Both the position numbers and the translations under genes were made by a program. This document shows, in pieces, positions 22,115-33,067 of a stretch of 64,000 nucleotides of DNA. This DNA comes from Chamaecyparis obtusa (lineage: Eukaryota; Streptophyta; Pinopsida; Cupressales; Cupressaceae): positions 1,226,001 to 1,290,000 of the forward strand of contig BSBK01002802.1 in the NCBI GenBank assembly GCA_027943335.1, written 5' to 3'. Under the pieces are notes generated by a model. The model did not search any database. It was given only the letters and a program-made list of their open reading frames with translations, and was not told the DNA's origin. The stretch's first letter is position 1; each line of letters opens with the position of its first letter.

Positions 22115-23117
22115 CATGGGATCTACTATCACCACTACTGGTAGTTCTGAGGTTTTTCAGTCTGATGGTGTTTCTTCTGTTGGCATTGTTTCTACTGTGT
22201 CTAATGGTATTTCTCCCAGTAAATCTGCTGCTGCTAGGGTTCTTCCTGTTAGTTCTAGTCTTGCTGGGTCCACTAAACAATCTGTTGGTGCTTCTGTTGG
22301 CACTGTTCCTACTGGATTTAATGCTCCCAGTAATTCTTCTACTACTGGTGTTCCTCTCGTTGGTTCTGGACTTGCTGGGTCTACTGTCACTTTTGCTGGT
22401 AGCTATGGTGTTGGACAATTTGGAGGGGTATTTTCTATTGGTTCTGTTCTTGTTGGGTCTGTGGCTTTCCTTCCAGCTAGTTCTGCTTTGGTTGGTCTTT
22501 CTATTATTGTGGAGAAATCTGGACCTCGTGTTTCTCCCTTGTGTATGGGGGCAGGTTCCTTTGTTGGTTTTGTCCAGACTTCTTTTTATGCTTCTCTCTT
22601 GAAACCTTCCTCTCAAGATTGGCAGGAGAAGGCTTCTTTAGTAGAGGAGGGGTGGACCCTAGTTACTAGTAAACATCATAAAAATTCCTCTCTACAATTT
22701 GATATGACTGTCCGCTCCCAGAAGAAGGGAGGTAATGGAAAATCTTAGTTTTTTATGAGGAGTTTGGAGTGTCCAGGCTTTTGTTTTGGCTGGATTGTTG
22801 TATTTATGGAACTCTTATAGCTTTATCTTAAGTTCCAATATTATATAGGGTTTCGGGGTCCCTTCAAAACCTGTTGTTACCTTAATCAAAAACATCAGAA
22901 GGGTGCTAAAGGAAAATCCTAGATTTGGTTTTTTCTAAAGCTTGGGTTTGCATGAATATTGTTTCATTCATTGTTTCATCCAAGTTGTGGGTGCCTGTGC
23001 TAAAATCCTCACTTTGGTCTTGCTCCATTTTGTTTAGAGGGCGTATTTGAATATCTTTTGTGACCATTTTGTACAGGGTTTCAGGGTCCCTTCAAAACTT
23101 GTATTTACCTCAATAAA
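22115..23117 (+). mobile_element. ~1-kb insertion in repeat X, probably a truncated non-LTR retroelement
   Basis: It is absent from the copy of X at 34470-34490, so it is an insertion. About 14 bases of target (TTGACTTGAACTCC) seem to be missing, and no clear target duplication is seen. It ends in CCTCAATAAAAAACT. The tail sequence GGGTTTC.GGGTCCCTTCAAAAC occurs twice, at about 22850 and 23077. The 5' part carries the ORF at 22116-22748. Confidence 0.5.
22116..22748 (+). CDS. Ser/Gly/Val-rich ORF of unknown function
   Basis: 210 codons, open, from ATG 22116 at the edge of the insertion (MGSTITTTGSSE). Two diverged repeats of ~40 residues (VSSSLAGSTKQSVGAS and VGSGLAGSTVTFAGS) are followed by EEGWTLVTSKHHK and a basic end. 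The W-x-V-x-basic tail is reminiscent of ORF1 tails in plant LINEs, but this is weak. The low-complexity composition may also keep the frame open by chance. Confidence 0.3.
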   Translation: MGSTITTTGSSEVFQSDGVSSVGIVSTVSNGISPSKSAAARVLPVSSSLAGSTKQSVGASVGTVPTGFNAPSNSSTTGVPLVGSGLAGSTVTFAGSYGVGQFGGVFSIGSVLVGSVAFLPASSALVGLSIIVEKSGPRVSPLCMGAGSFVGFVQTSFYASLLKPSSQDWQEKASLVEEGWTLVTSKHHKNSSLQFDMTVRSQKKGGNGKS

Positions 23118-23884
23118 AAACTAAAATGTTCTTTACCTATTAAGTGTATGTCCATTTTGACTATTAACAATGTATACAAGATCTACAAGTCATTATCTAA
23201 AGGTTTTTTCTTTTTAACTTAGACTAAAAATAACATAAATAAATAATATGCATCAATAAAAGAAATAAATTAGTCATGAAAAAAGAGAAAGAATTAACAA
23301 TATGCATGAATAAAAAAATATTAGCCATGAAAAAGGAGAAAGCATTAACAATATGTATTTTAAAGGAGAAAGCATTATGTATCTTTGCATATGTTTTAGC
23401 TTAGATTTGCCATTATGTTAAAGCTATATCTTTTGTGAAAAGCTTAAAGAAAAACACATGGCATGATTGAAAAATGTTTCCACAATCTTGGACATGATAC
23501 TATGCTAAGGGATCAGTTCTTGAGAGAAAAATGAAAATTTAAGAAATGATGTAGGTGGTGAGGCCCATCCTTTTAATTCACAACTTTGTACTTAGATTGG
23601 ACACCATGTGCACTAGATAAAAGTTGCCTAGCTTACCATTTTTTCTTTTTCTTTTATTCTTTAGTCATTCAAATGCTTATTGATATAAAAAAAGGTGTCT
23701 AGATTTAATAGATTTTAAAGACATTGAATCTATACCAATGTAGCAACACATGGTGGTGGATTAAAGGCCATAATTGTTAGTCAGTATTTAGTTGGCTAAA
23801 GACAATGAGTTTAAGGGAAGGGTATTAGGTATCGTTCATGTTTTAATTATAGTTCAATGAATTTTGATCACTAAAAGTCTATTA
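23118..23884. repeat. Complex repeat block Y, copy 1
   Basis: Matches 34481-35290. AT-rich, no gene. It includes short tandem reiterations of AAAGGAGAAAGCATTA and a segment (near 23400-23480) also present in block X. Confidence 0.75.
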
Positions 23885-24865
23885 AAAAAATATCGGTTGA
23901 AAACAAAAAAATCATATAATGTATTTTTAGGATAATGATGGTTTCATGTGATCCATTATATTAATTTGCAAGAGAATTCATTAATTTGCTAAAAAAATAT
24001 TTCCCTATCCTAGATGATTTATTCCAATTAAGGTTACTCTTAAAATAATATAACCAAACACTATATGATTTTCTTTTTAGTTAAGAAGTAATAGTTAAAA
24101 GAAAATTGTAGTAAGGAAATTAAATTAAAAAAAATGAGTTTATATTTTTGCGTTTTGGACATGAAGGCATAGAATTGAGCTAATATTTTTTGCACTTATA
24201 TATCAAAGTTAATGCAAGAAAATATAATATTTGAGAATTGAGATTAATTTTAAAGATATGTGATACTGAAATTTGGAAATGAATAATATCATTTGTGAAT
24301 CTTTATACAAAATAAAATTTCTTATACATTATTTAATGCATTAAAAAATAACTTAATTAAAATAGACCTAATACATGAAAAAATATAGATGTATAATTTT
24401 TTTGATAGAAAAATGTTAGAATATGTAGATGTCAACATCTTTGTCTTAAAATGATGAATTACAACAATTTGAGTAAGCATACATCTAAACTACAAGCCTC
24501 CTTCGACTAAGCAACCACGTGCATGGGATTCAGTTCATCAAATCCACCCAAGGGTTGAACCTGGCCTAAACATTCCTACAAAGGTTTGAACTGTAGTAGA
24601 CAAATTTCTATACCTCATACCATCATCCTTACCAATTGTATTCAATTGATTGAACCACCATTACAACTTAAAAAAATATTTATTAATAAATAAAATAATC
24701 AAATATTTCCAATAAAAAAAGTCTATTAATTTGAAGTCCATAAGTTTGAAGACACCTTGCTTTGGAATAAGAATTGCCTTTAATTAGTGGCCCTTAAATT
24801 TTTCATTCACATTAGCTTGTGATCCATGAATTTAGACAAACTTAACAAATAGAATAAAACCAAAC
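23885..24865. repeat. Complex repeat block X, partial third copy
   Basis: Matches 21050-22025 and 33440-34370. It ends abruptly at AATAAAACCAAAC, where copia element D begins. No gene. Confidence 0.8.
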
Positions 24866-27203
24866 TCCTTGTTGTTGCTCAGTTTTGTCAACCGAATTAC
24901 CATCTTGCACATAAACAAATCTGTCATAGTCCTCAGGTTCCATTTTTCTATCCTCTTCATTCTTTTCAAAAAATTCATCAACTCTTACATTTACACTTTC
25001 AACTATTTTGTTATAATCCTTGATTAAACATTTATATTCCTTACTCTTTGAAGAATAACCAAGAAATATTCCTTCATTGCCTTTAGAATCAAACCATAAT
25101 TCATACGGTGTCTTGTTTGTATCTTTCTTCAACTATATTTGGTTGAGAGTGTAAACTGTAGTACTTATAGCTTCTCTCCAAAATATTTGTGCAATATTTT
25201 TATCAATCAACAAAGTCCTAGCATAGTCAACAATAGATCTATTTCTTCTCGAGCAGCTATCCCATTCTGTTGTGGAGTCCTGAGTGCAGTCACTTGTCTT
25301 TTAATTCCATTCTCATTATAGAAGACAATAAATTCAGCAAAGATAAATTCACCTCTTCTATCAGATCTCAGACACTTTAGTTGTTTACCTATTTATTTTT
25401 CAACTCTAGCCTTATACCACTTAAATATTTGAAATGCATCATATTTTTCTTTTAGAAACACGACTGACATCATTCATGAATAATCAACAAATAAAATAAA
25501 TTACTAATATCCATAATAGATTTGAACTTTCATAGGACCACAAAGGTCAGTGTGAACCAATTCCAAAATACTACTACTAGAATAAGATTTTCTTAGAAAG
25601 CTTGACCTGGTCATCTTACCAACTTGACATTCTTTACACATAGCTTTATCTAGTTTTCTTAATATCGGTAGACCTCTTACTCTATTCTTCTTACTCACTT
25701 TGATCATGTTATCAAAATTTACATGACACAGTCTATTATGCCATAACCACACATCTTCAGTTTTAGAAAATAAACAACTCTTTGCATCAATATCAAGATA
25801 AAATAGATTACCTTTTGATTGTCCTCCAGTTCCAATTAGATCTCATCAATACCATAGATCTTAACTTTTCTATTCTAAAATTCTAGTCGGTGGCCAGTAT
25901 TGTTCAATTGTGCAACACTCAAAAGATTATAGTTCAATCCTCTAACCCAATATGCATCATTACATTTCATGTTCTCATTTAGCACAATAGATCCCTTACC
26001 TTTCACAGAGCATGAAGCGTCATTGCCAAATATGAAAAATCCTCCATCATATTCTTCTAGATTCTTAAACTTGTCAATATCACCAGTCATGTGATGTGAA
26101 CAACCACTATCAATAATCCAAGGGTCTGGTTTACTTCCATGAGAAACAAGTGCTTTCTCATCTTCAAACTTTTCCTCATCTGAATCTTCCTTTATTGCAA
26201 CAAAAACAACTTCATAACCTTCCTCGGTATCATCAAATTCATCATTAGTTATACCTTCCTCAGCTAGGTAGCAAGACTTCTTTCCTTTGTCCTTAAAATC
26301 TCCAAATCTTCGGTGTCGGTTGTCTCTTTTATCAGTCTTATCGTTTCTATCATTGTCAGGACATCTAGATGTAATATATCCAATCTTATTACAATTGAAA
26401 TATTTCAATGGTAATTTACCTTTGTACTTTCCTTTGCCTCTGGGTAGTTGGTTAGCCAACAGTGCTTTAAATTCTTCTTGCTCTTTCTCTTCAGTTAGGA
26501 TGTTATTATACTCATTTCCATGTGAACTACTATGATTATCTCTTTCTTTTCTGGATGTTCCAATGCTCATTGATGACTTGAAGGTTGTCTCAATAGTCGA
26601 TAGACTATTATCAAAGTTACTTAGCTCAAATGTAGTCAACTTTCCAATTAGGGATTCAAGAGTAACAATATTATTCGGTATAGATCTCAATTCTTGAATT
26701 GCAGACACTCTAATAACATACTTATAAGAAAGAGTTCTCAAGATTTTACTTACCACTTCTTCATTAGTCAATGATCCTCCAGCATCTCTGATGGCACTAA
26801 CAACTTCCTTGATTCTGCCATTGTATTGTGTGATGTTCTCATTGTATTTCATCCTAATTTAATCATATTTTCCTCTCAAGTTGTCAACCTTAGATTTTTT
26901 AACATGTTGATCTCCTCCATAGATAAGTGTAAGTTTGTCCCACATCTCTTTTGAAGTAGTAAAATCTTTGATATCATTGAATTCTGCATCAGATAGGGAA
27001 GAAGCAATCTCTATCATGACTGAGTTATGTTCCTTCTTTTCTTTCAACTCATCAACTGTCATGGGTCAGGTGGCCGGTGGAGTGTAATCATTTTGTAGAA
27101 ATTTCAGGGCATGTTCTCCAATCCTAGATAGATACAACTTCATTCTGCTTTTCCATGTTGAGAAACTTTCCTTGCTCAACTTAGGTACCTCTCTCCTATA
27201 CAT
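24866..27203 (-). pseudogene. Copia gag-protease-integrase polyprotein, truncated and broken
   Basis: ATG at 27203 (MYRREVPKLSKESFSTWK) matches the usual copia gag opening. A UBN2-type gag follows (FTTSKEMWDKLTLIYGG, LTNEEVVSKILRTL). A knuckle at ~26400 is damaged (FNCNKIGYITSRC, first Cys to Phe or lost, His to Tyr). The protease site is WIIDSGCSHHMTGD at ~26100. Integrase shows the HHCC zinc site (LWHNRLCH, CKECQVGK) at ~25740, LVHTDLCGPM at ~25560, QVTALRTPQQNGIA at ~25270 and the C-terminal GIFLGYSSKSKEYKC at ~25060. Stops at 27063 and 26855, and several frameshifts after 25875, kill it. It ends after VDKTEQQQG in the linker that normally precedes reverse transcriptase. Confidence 0.88.
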
Positions 27204-27256
27204 CTTCGTATCTTTTACTCGAGTCTTTAAACTTATCTATTCAGAGTACTCAGATA

Positions 27257-27265
27257 TGATACCAA
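27257..27265 (-). promoter_or_regulatory. Primer-binding site of element D (initiator-Met type, decayed)
   Basis: The minus strand reads TTGGTATCA, one base inside the LTR end. The next bases (TATCT) depart from the expected GAGCC. Confidence 0.65.
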
Positions 27266-27266
27266 T

Positions 27267-28779
27267 TGTTAGATTATAGGGAGGGGGGTGAATTAGTAAT
27301 CATGATTACAAAATAACTTAAAATATATTCTTTGATTAACTTGGTAACTACTTGGTAGAAACACAGCTCTCTATTTACCGACAATAGTAAATAAAATATA
27401 TCAATTAGTAAAACAATCTCACAAATCATTCACAATATGTAACACGTATTTTTAATGTGGAAACCCACTTTGGGAAAAAACACCATGGGAAGTTTCACCC
27501 ACTAAGAAATATACTCTTCTGAAGTACGCACAGTTAAGTGCCAATCTTGTTAAAGATTACAAAACACACTTTTAGGTGTGACCCGATTAAGGGATTAACA
27601 TCAGATCTGTTAGGATCTTACCCTATTAGGAGTGGCCTTGTTAAAGGGATTTAAACACTCTTTTTGGAATGTCACCTTTCTCAAGGATTTACAGTAAGAC
27701 TGTTAAGTCCACTCTGTTAAGAGATTTTACTATTACAAATGCTAGTAAGCAACAGTAATAAGAATGACCTGTAGATGTACAACTATCTTTGTTCAATCAG
27801 ATCCTTATGCGCTCATCAATCTTCACTTTAATTATTCATCTTCCACTAACATCAACACTTCATCAAATCATTGTTTTCCTGCTCGAAATCTCTCTGTTCC
27901 TTCACCTCTGCAATAGTCGGTAACCCTTCAACTATTCAGTTTGCCAACCCATTGTCCATACAATATCATCCTTTATATAGACAATTTTTGCCTCTTAATC
28001 TCCTCTATTACATTTTCCATTAATCAATATTGACCGTTCATTTCATTATTCATCAGATTTGGATCTCGATAACATGTTTCCTTTTCACCTAGGAACTTGA
28101 ACTTTTCTTGTAGCTTGTTCCACTTCTTTTTTCCACTTAGATCTATCCATATATCTTCATCTTGAATTTTTATAATCGTAGATCTCTGTAACTAACTTTC
28201 CTCATCATCATTATCATCCAACTCATCATAGCTAATCATTAAATGTAGATTCCTTCCATATTTAATACATTTTTCTTGCTCGGTGTTCTTCATTTAGAAT
28301 TTTGCTTACATCGCTCGATGCCTAAACCTTTCCGCTTTACCGAGTGACCAACTTTTTCTCTTTACCTTACCAAGTGGCTTTTCCACCTTGGTAGCCAAAA
28401 CATCGTTACTTACGGAGTTGTCAAATCTTTGTCACCATACTTTACCGACTTAACATAAACATATGTTAGGTAGAAAACAATCATACCAACGTAATCAAAT
28501 CATTATCCGATCTGTATCAATTGCCCAATTAAGTCCTACAACTTCTTAACTTCTCATTTCTTTCTTCTCCTTAACTCATTCATCGTATATCATTACTGAA
28601 TGATATGGCAACATAATATAAATCAAAAATCAATTGCTTGACATCAATGACAAGATTATAACTGATCTAATCATTCTACTAACATCATGTATGCCTCTAA
28701 TCTTGGTCGGTCTTCATCATCAGCTCCATTAGATAAACAATCATCAATATTATTATCAGTTATGATAATAATTTCAACA
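27267..28779 (-). repeat. 5' LTR of element D
   Basis: About 1,513 bp, TGTTGAAATT...ATCTAACA on the minus strand. TATATAAAG is at 27979-27971 (minus), and the C-tract motif CTAATTCACCCCCC lies about 30 bp before the end, as in A and B. The other LTR is missing. Confidence 0.75.
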
Positions 28780-28848
28780 AATATAGGATGTGCAAAAAAG
28801 TGAGACACTATTGTGGGACCAATGTATCTTGGCATTTTTTTTTTTGAA

Positions 28849-29399
28849 TTTTATATCAATTACTAGTATAAAGTAAAATAATAGTCTGGTTACATGATTA
28901 GTGGTCAAGTTGGTCAGTCAAAGTATGTGCATACTAGGTTGTCACAAATAAACCAAATTATAGATGCAGTTTCATCAAAATATATATAGCAAGATCAGAG
29001 TTTGAGATAATATTAACCTATTACAACAAAAAAGTACTAGAAAGTATAACATATTAGTTAATCATCATCACTTTTAGTCTTGTGTTTCACTTCCTTTCCA
29101 TCTTCTTGGCCCCAATTATTATCATCTTCATTGGTCTTTTCTTTACCTTTACCTTTGTCCTCCTCTTTTGGATTGGTCCTAATTATCTAAAATGATTCAT
29201 AGGCTTCTTTAATGGGTGGGGAGATCCTCTCCTATCTAGAGTTATCAAATTTTTTGTGGGAAATTCTACATCTCTGATTGCTTCATCCCTCCTTAATTGA
29301 TACCGATGCTCCTTACAATATTAATTTTGAAATTCAAGATATTCACCTGAAAAATTCTTGTCTATCTTCCTAAGATCTTGAGGCCAAAAATTAGCTTCT
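28849..29399 (-). other. 3' region of the LINE remnant
   Basis: No intact gene. On the minus strand there are short readable stretches such as SPHPLKKPMNHFR after the zinc-finger region, then AT-rich 3' sequence leading to the A-run. Confidence 0.4.
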
Positions 29400-30110
29400 T
29401 TAATATCCTCCTTATATATTGAAATTCATTCGTTCATTATCTTCATAAACCTGTTAGGTGAGAACTTCAGTGTGAATGTGATATGTTCCACAATCAAGAG
29501 AACAATGAGTCTACAAGTAGACTTAGAAATGACCCTCTCTTTTCCTTGATACATGTGGTCATTTCTTTTCTTCCACAAAAATTGAAGGATGTTAGTAGAC
29601 AAGACAACCCAAACAACATTATAATTTTTACCTAACCCTAGCACTAAACTCGTAAGAAATTTAGACCAACAAGCTTCATTAGTATTGTTCCAATCCTTAA
29701 TGTTTCCTATAAAAAGCCAAATAATAGTAGCATAATGACATTGAAAAAATATATCAAAACAACTCTCTATATCATAGAAAGAGAGACATCTGATAATATT
29801 AGTACTAATATCAAGATTTTGAATAAGAGGATACCACTTAAAACAACTTTTCTTAGGCTCAATCTTATTGGAAAAACAAGCCTTAGGAGTTTTTTTCAAT
29901 AATTTATTACTTAGTTTTAATTTTCACTTCTTATTGGTATGATTAAGAATACCACGAGTTTGAGTGAGGGACTTATATAGATACTTAGCCTTGAGATTGA
30001 GGAGAGAGTTACCATCAACCCATTTTATTTTAGAAATGACGTTAGATTCATTAACAAATTTGATAGGTCTTTTCAGGTTGGAAAGATATTTAAAAAGAAC
30101 AAAAGAATAC
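29400..30110 (-). pseudogene. LINE C-terminal zinc-finger region (zf-RVT type)
   Basis: The minus strand encodes WVDGNSLLNLKAKYLYKSL, WKLKLSNKLLKKTPKACF-type spacing, then ESCFDIFFQCHYATIIW and LWKKRNDHMYQGK. The pattern S-C-x-H/D-IFF-x-C-x-YA-x-x-IW followed by WKxRN is typical of the zf-RVT region after plant LINE reverse transcriptase. The stretch 29899-29426 is open (157 codons), with stops further upstream. Confidence 0.65.
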
Positions 30111-30499
30111 TATTAGTGTATGAAAATAAGTATTATATCTTCATAATTTCGTAACTTTTCACATCGCAATTAATGCATAAGTCCTCTAAGTTTGTTAACC
30201 TTCTATGCTCCATTTTCTAGATGAAAATCCTTTCTGAAGAGAAAACACTTTTCCATTATGGTCAATGTTCAACTATGTAGATATGCAACCAATAATTTCA
30301 CCTTTTACATAATTAATACTTCAATATGCATGAGGTTCCCTTTGTACATTTTTCATGCCTTCCATATGCTATGAAAAACATTAGATCCTAATGGTAAGAC
30401 TTTCCATTTCATGGGCCCTTTGAGAGAGGCATCATGAATATTCCTTCTTATCATATTTTCCCATGGTTCAATAAATTATTTTCTTAGGTATTTTAGGCC

Positions 30500-30900
30500 T
30501 AGAGCTACATGATCCTTGCTCACACAACACTAGTCCCAACTAATGTTTCTTTCCTTTCACTCTCCTATATGACCTTAGAAATTTCATTATCAATTTTCAA
30601 TGTTTTCTTATATCCTTCTTTAGGTGACATGTTAATAACACCATTGTTGATCCTATCCCCAGGGTCCCTTTTTCAATGGCTTCATGGTGTACCTCAATAA
30701 AGTCCGCAATGACTCATTCAATATTAGACTTATAAAATTTCATTGGTAGACCATCTACACTAGAGATTCACCATTATGATAGAATAGTATGACTCTTTTA
30801 ATTTCATCTTTACTAATGTCTTTACCAACCTCTTTAGCCATATTATGGATGAGTTTTTTAGGGATTACATTTTACATATTTCTTGTACTTTCTTAGATTT
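30500..30900 (-). pseudogene. LINE reverse transcriptase fragment
   Basis: The minus strand reads as the RT region around the substrate-binding motif: DEIKR.ILFYHNGES, VDGLPMKFYKSNIE, VIADFIEVHHEAIEKGTL, then DRINNGVINMSPKEGYKK. This matches the plant L1 pattern ...PGPDGLP.EFYK... and IN.GLI.LIPKEG. Trp is a TGA stop in IEW. Catalytic YADD is not present; the fragment ends before it. Confidence 0.7.
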
Positions 30901-31190
30901 AATATCCTCATCTTCAACATTGGACAAAATGTGTCTGCTTACATTTAATATCCCTATTTTAATGGATTCTTGGTATACCTCAAGAAAGTCTGCAATAACC
31001 CATTCAATATTAAACTTATAGAATTATATAGGTAGATCACATGCACTAGGAATTCACCATTATGATAGGATAGTATGACTCTTTTAATTTCTTCTTTAGA
31101 AATGTCTTTGCCAACCTCTTTATTAAGGGATTATATTTTCACATATTTCTTGTGCTTGCTTACATTTAATATCCTCATCATTAGTAGTGG
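30655..31190 (-). repeat. Tandem duplication of a LINE RT segment
   Basis: About 270 bp around the PDGLP region occurs twice head to tail (30655-30930 and about 30950-31190). The copies have diverged at many positions, so the duplication is old. Confidence 0.75.
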
Positions 31191-31261
31191 ACAAAGAATT
31201 GTAATAGTTCAGAGAAACTTTCTTAATTTTTGAATTCTCACCACTTAGTTTTTCTTAACTT

Positions 31262-32515
31262 TCTTAATTTCTCATGGTCATCTTCACCTTAAGATTTTCA
31301 TTGAATTCACTATCCCATAGCCTATCTTGAATTCTTCCTTCCATTACTACTAGGCCTTCTTGAAGTTTGCATTCCCTCTTTTCTCTGAATTATCATGGCA
31401 TTTTTCTTTTTGAATAGGTCATATTACTTCTATACACCATTTTTGTTTTAGGAGATTGAATTTTTTTTTGGGCCCTTTGTATCCTTCCTTCATCTAGTTT
31501 ATCCTTTCTTAGAATCTTGTCCCTTCCCTTGTCATACATTGAAACATCCTAATATTATGTTGTATAACCCTAAGATGTCTATTGAGTTCATTATCCCATA
31601 GCCTATCCTGAATTCTTCCTTCCATTGCTACTAGGTCTTATTGAAGTTTAAACATTTCCTCTTTTCTCTAAATTATAATGATATTTTTCTTTTCGAATAG
31701 ATCATATTGCTTCCATACAATGTTTTTTTTATAAGATTGAAAAAATATTAGGTCCCTTTGTCTCCTTCCTTCATCTAGTTTATCCTTGTTCAAACTCTTT
31801 CCCCTTCCCCTATCATACATTGAAACATCCTAAGATTATGTTTTATAACCTTAAGATGTCGAGTGAGTTCATTATCACATAGCTTATCCTGAATTCTTCC
31901 TTCCATTTCTACCATGTCTTCTTGAAGTTTACATTCCCTCTTTTCTTTGGATTATCATGGTATGTTTCTTTTCAAATAGGTTATATTGCTTCTATTCCTT
32001 GCTTTTGTTTGAGGAGATTGAAAAAATATTTGGTCCCTTTGTCTCCTTCCTCCATCTAGTTTAACCTTGCTTAGACTCTTTCCCCTTCCCTTGTCATACA
32101 TTGAAACATCCTAAGATTATGTTACACTATAACCTTAAGATGTCCATTGAATTCATTATCCTATAGCATATCCTTAATTCTTCCTTCCATTGCTACCCGG
32201 TCTTCTTGAAGTTTACATTCCCTATTTTCTCTGAATTATCATGGCATTTTTTTCTTCAAATAAGTCATATTGCTTCTAGACGTTGTTTTTGTTTTAGGAG
32301 ATTGAAAAAATATTTGGTCCCTTTGTCTCCTTCCTTCATCTAGTTTGTCCTTGCTCAAACTCTTTCCCCTTCCCTTGTCATACAACATCCTAAGATTATG
32401 TTGTATAACCTTAAGATTTTCATTGAGTTCATTAGCCCATAGCCTATCTTGAATTGTTCCTTCCATTGCTACAAGGTCTTCTTGAAGTTTACATTCCCTT
32501 TTTCTATTTTCCATG
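31262..32515. repeat. ~281-bp coding tandem repeat array, locus 2
   Basis: About 4.4 units. Landmark CTTAAGAT...ATTGA(G/A)TTC recurs near 31290, 31571, 31851, 32131 and 32411. Intervals measured at TCATACA are 281, 281 and 284 bp. On the minus strand each unit encodes about 93 charged residues with KLQEDLVAMEGRIQDRLW, HNLRMFDKGRGKSLSK and DEGRRQRDQIFFQSP. Intervals are not multiples of three, and units carry stops and frameshifts. Confidence 0.9.
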
Positions 32516-33067
32516 GTTTCCCTTCTTCCACCAATTCTAATGAGCCTCTACAAATTATCTGTTAATGAAATTTAGTAAGATCTTTTATCTTCTCTTCTAT
32601 TCACAACCTTTGTGATGCTTCTAAGGGTAGAGATTCCATCAATATAATCTTTATCTTTAAGAAACTCAGTGCTTAGCTTGAAAAGCCCCCATAATGTTTA
32701 TTCTAATATGATTGTTATTCTTGATTACAACAATGGTTATGATAGGGTGATGGTCCAAGAAAACTCTAAGATCTACATAAATAATAATATTGAGCTAGTT
32801 TTCATCCCATCTTTTTTGGGAGATCAATATTCCCCCTTTTCCAAGGGCCATTGTATTGTCTCCTTTAACTCCCACGTCGAACACTACTTCTTTTGGTCCT
32901 TCAAATTGTAGGGGAATCCTTAAACAACTTGCTACCTTGGCCTTCTTCATTGTTTCTAACCTGTGTCTCATTTCTAGGGCTTTTGCCCTCCCTCCTGTTA
33001 CCCAAGACTTTGTTATCCATATGAACATGTAAAGTGGTAAACCATTTGTGTGGGATGTCAAAGACAT
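32239..33067 (-). pseudogene. Unrecognised gene or ORF leading into the ~281-bp coding repeat, locus 2
   Basis: The minus strand opens at 33067 with a 90-codon stretch (WITKSWVTGGRAKALEM, EVVFDVGVKGDN, ALGKGGILISQKRWDEN). Degraded sequence follows (YVDLRVFLDHHPIIT, SITKVVNRRED), then a 91-codon open repeat unit starting MENRKRECKLQEDLV at 32514. The first repeat unit is thus the continuation of a longer protein. The same order is seen at 20640-20000. The family is unknown to me. Confidence 0.45.

Larger units (their letters stand above)
24866..28779 (-). mobile_element. Element D: Ty1/copia retrotransposon lacking reverse transcriptase and 3' end
   Basis: Minus-strand order is LTR (28779 to 27267), primer site (27265 to 27257), gag, protease, integrase, then a sudden end at 24866 before the reverse transcriptase. 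The domain order gag-PR-IN is diagnostic of copia. The left junction lies directly against block X. Confidence 0.85.
28838..31199 (-). mobile_element. LINE remnant (L1-like), broken
   Basis: Minus-strand order is reverse transcriptase fragments (31190-30500), RT-associated zinc-finger region (30110-29400), 3' region, and an A-run at 28848-28838 marking the 3' end. Several parts are deleted. The right end abuts the ~281-bp repeat array. Confidence 0.65.

Noticed and set aside
22068..22616. 182-codon minus-strand and 145-codon alternative plus-strand frames over the Ser/Gly/Val-rich ORF
   Set aside because: Low-complexity shadows: basic/Asn/Thr-rich and poly-Leu readings of the same repeats.
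31262..32515. ~281-bp array as a CRISPR array or centromeric satellite
   Set aside because: Units are long, contiguous without spacers and coding-like; only 4.4 copies; plant nuclear context.
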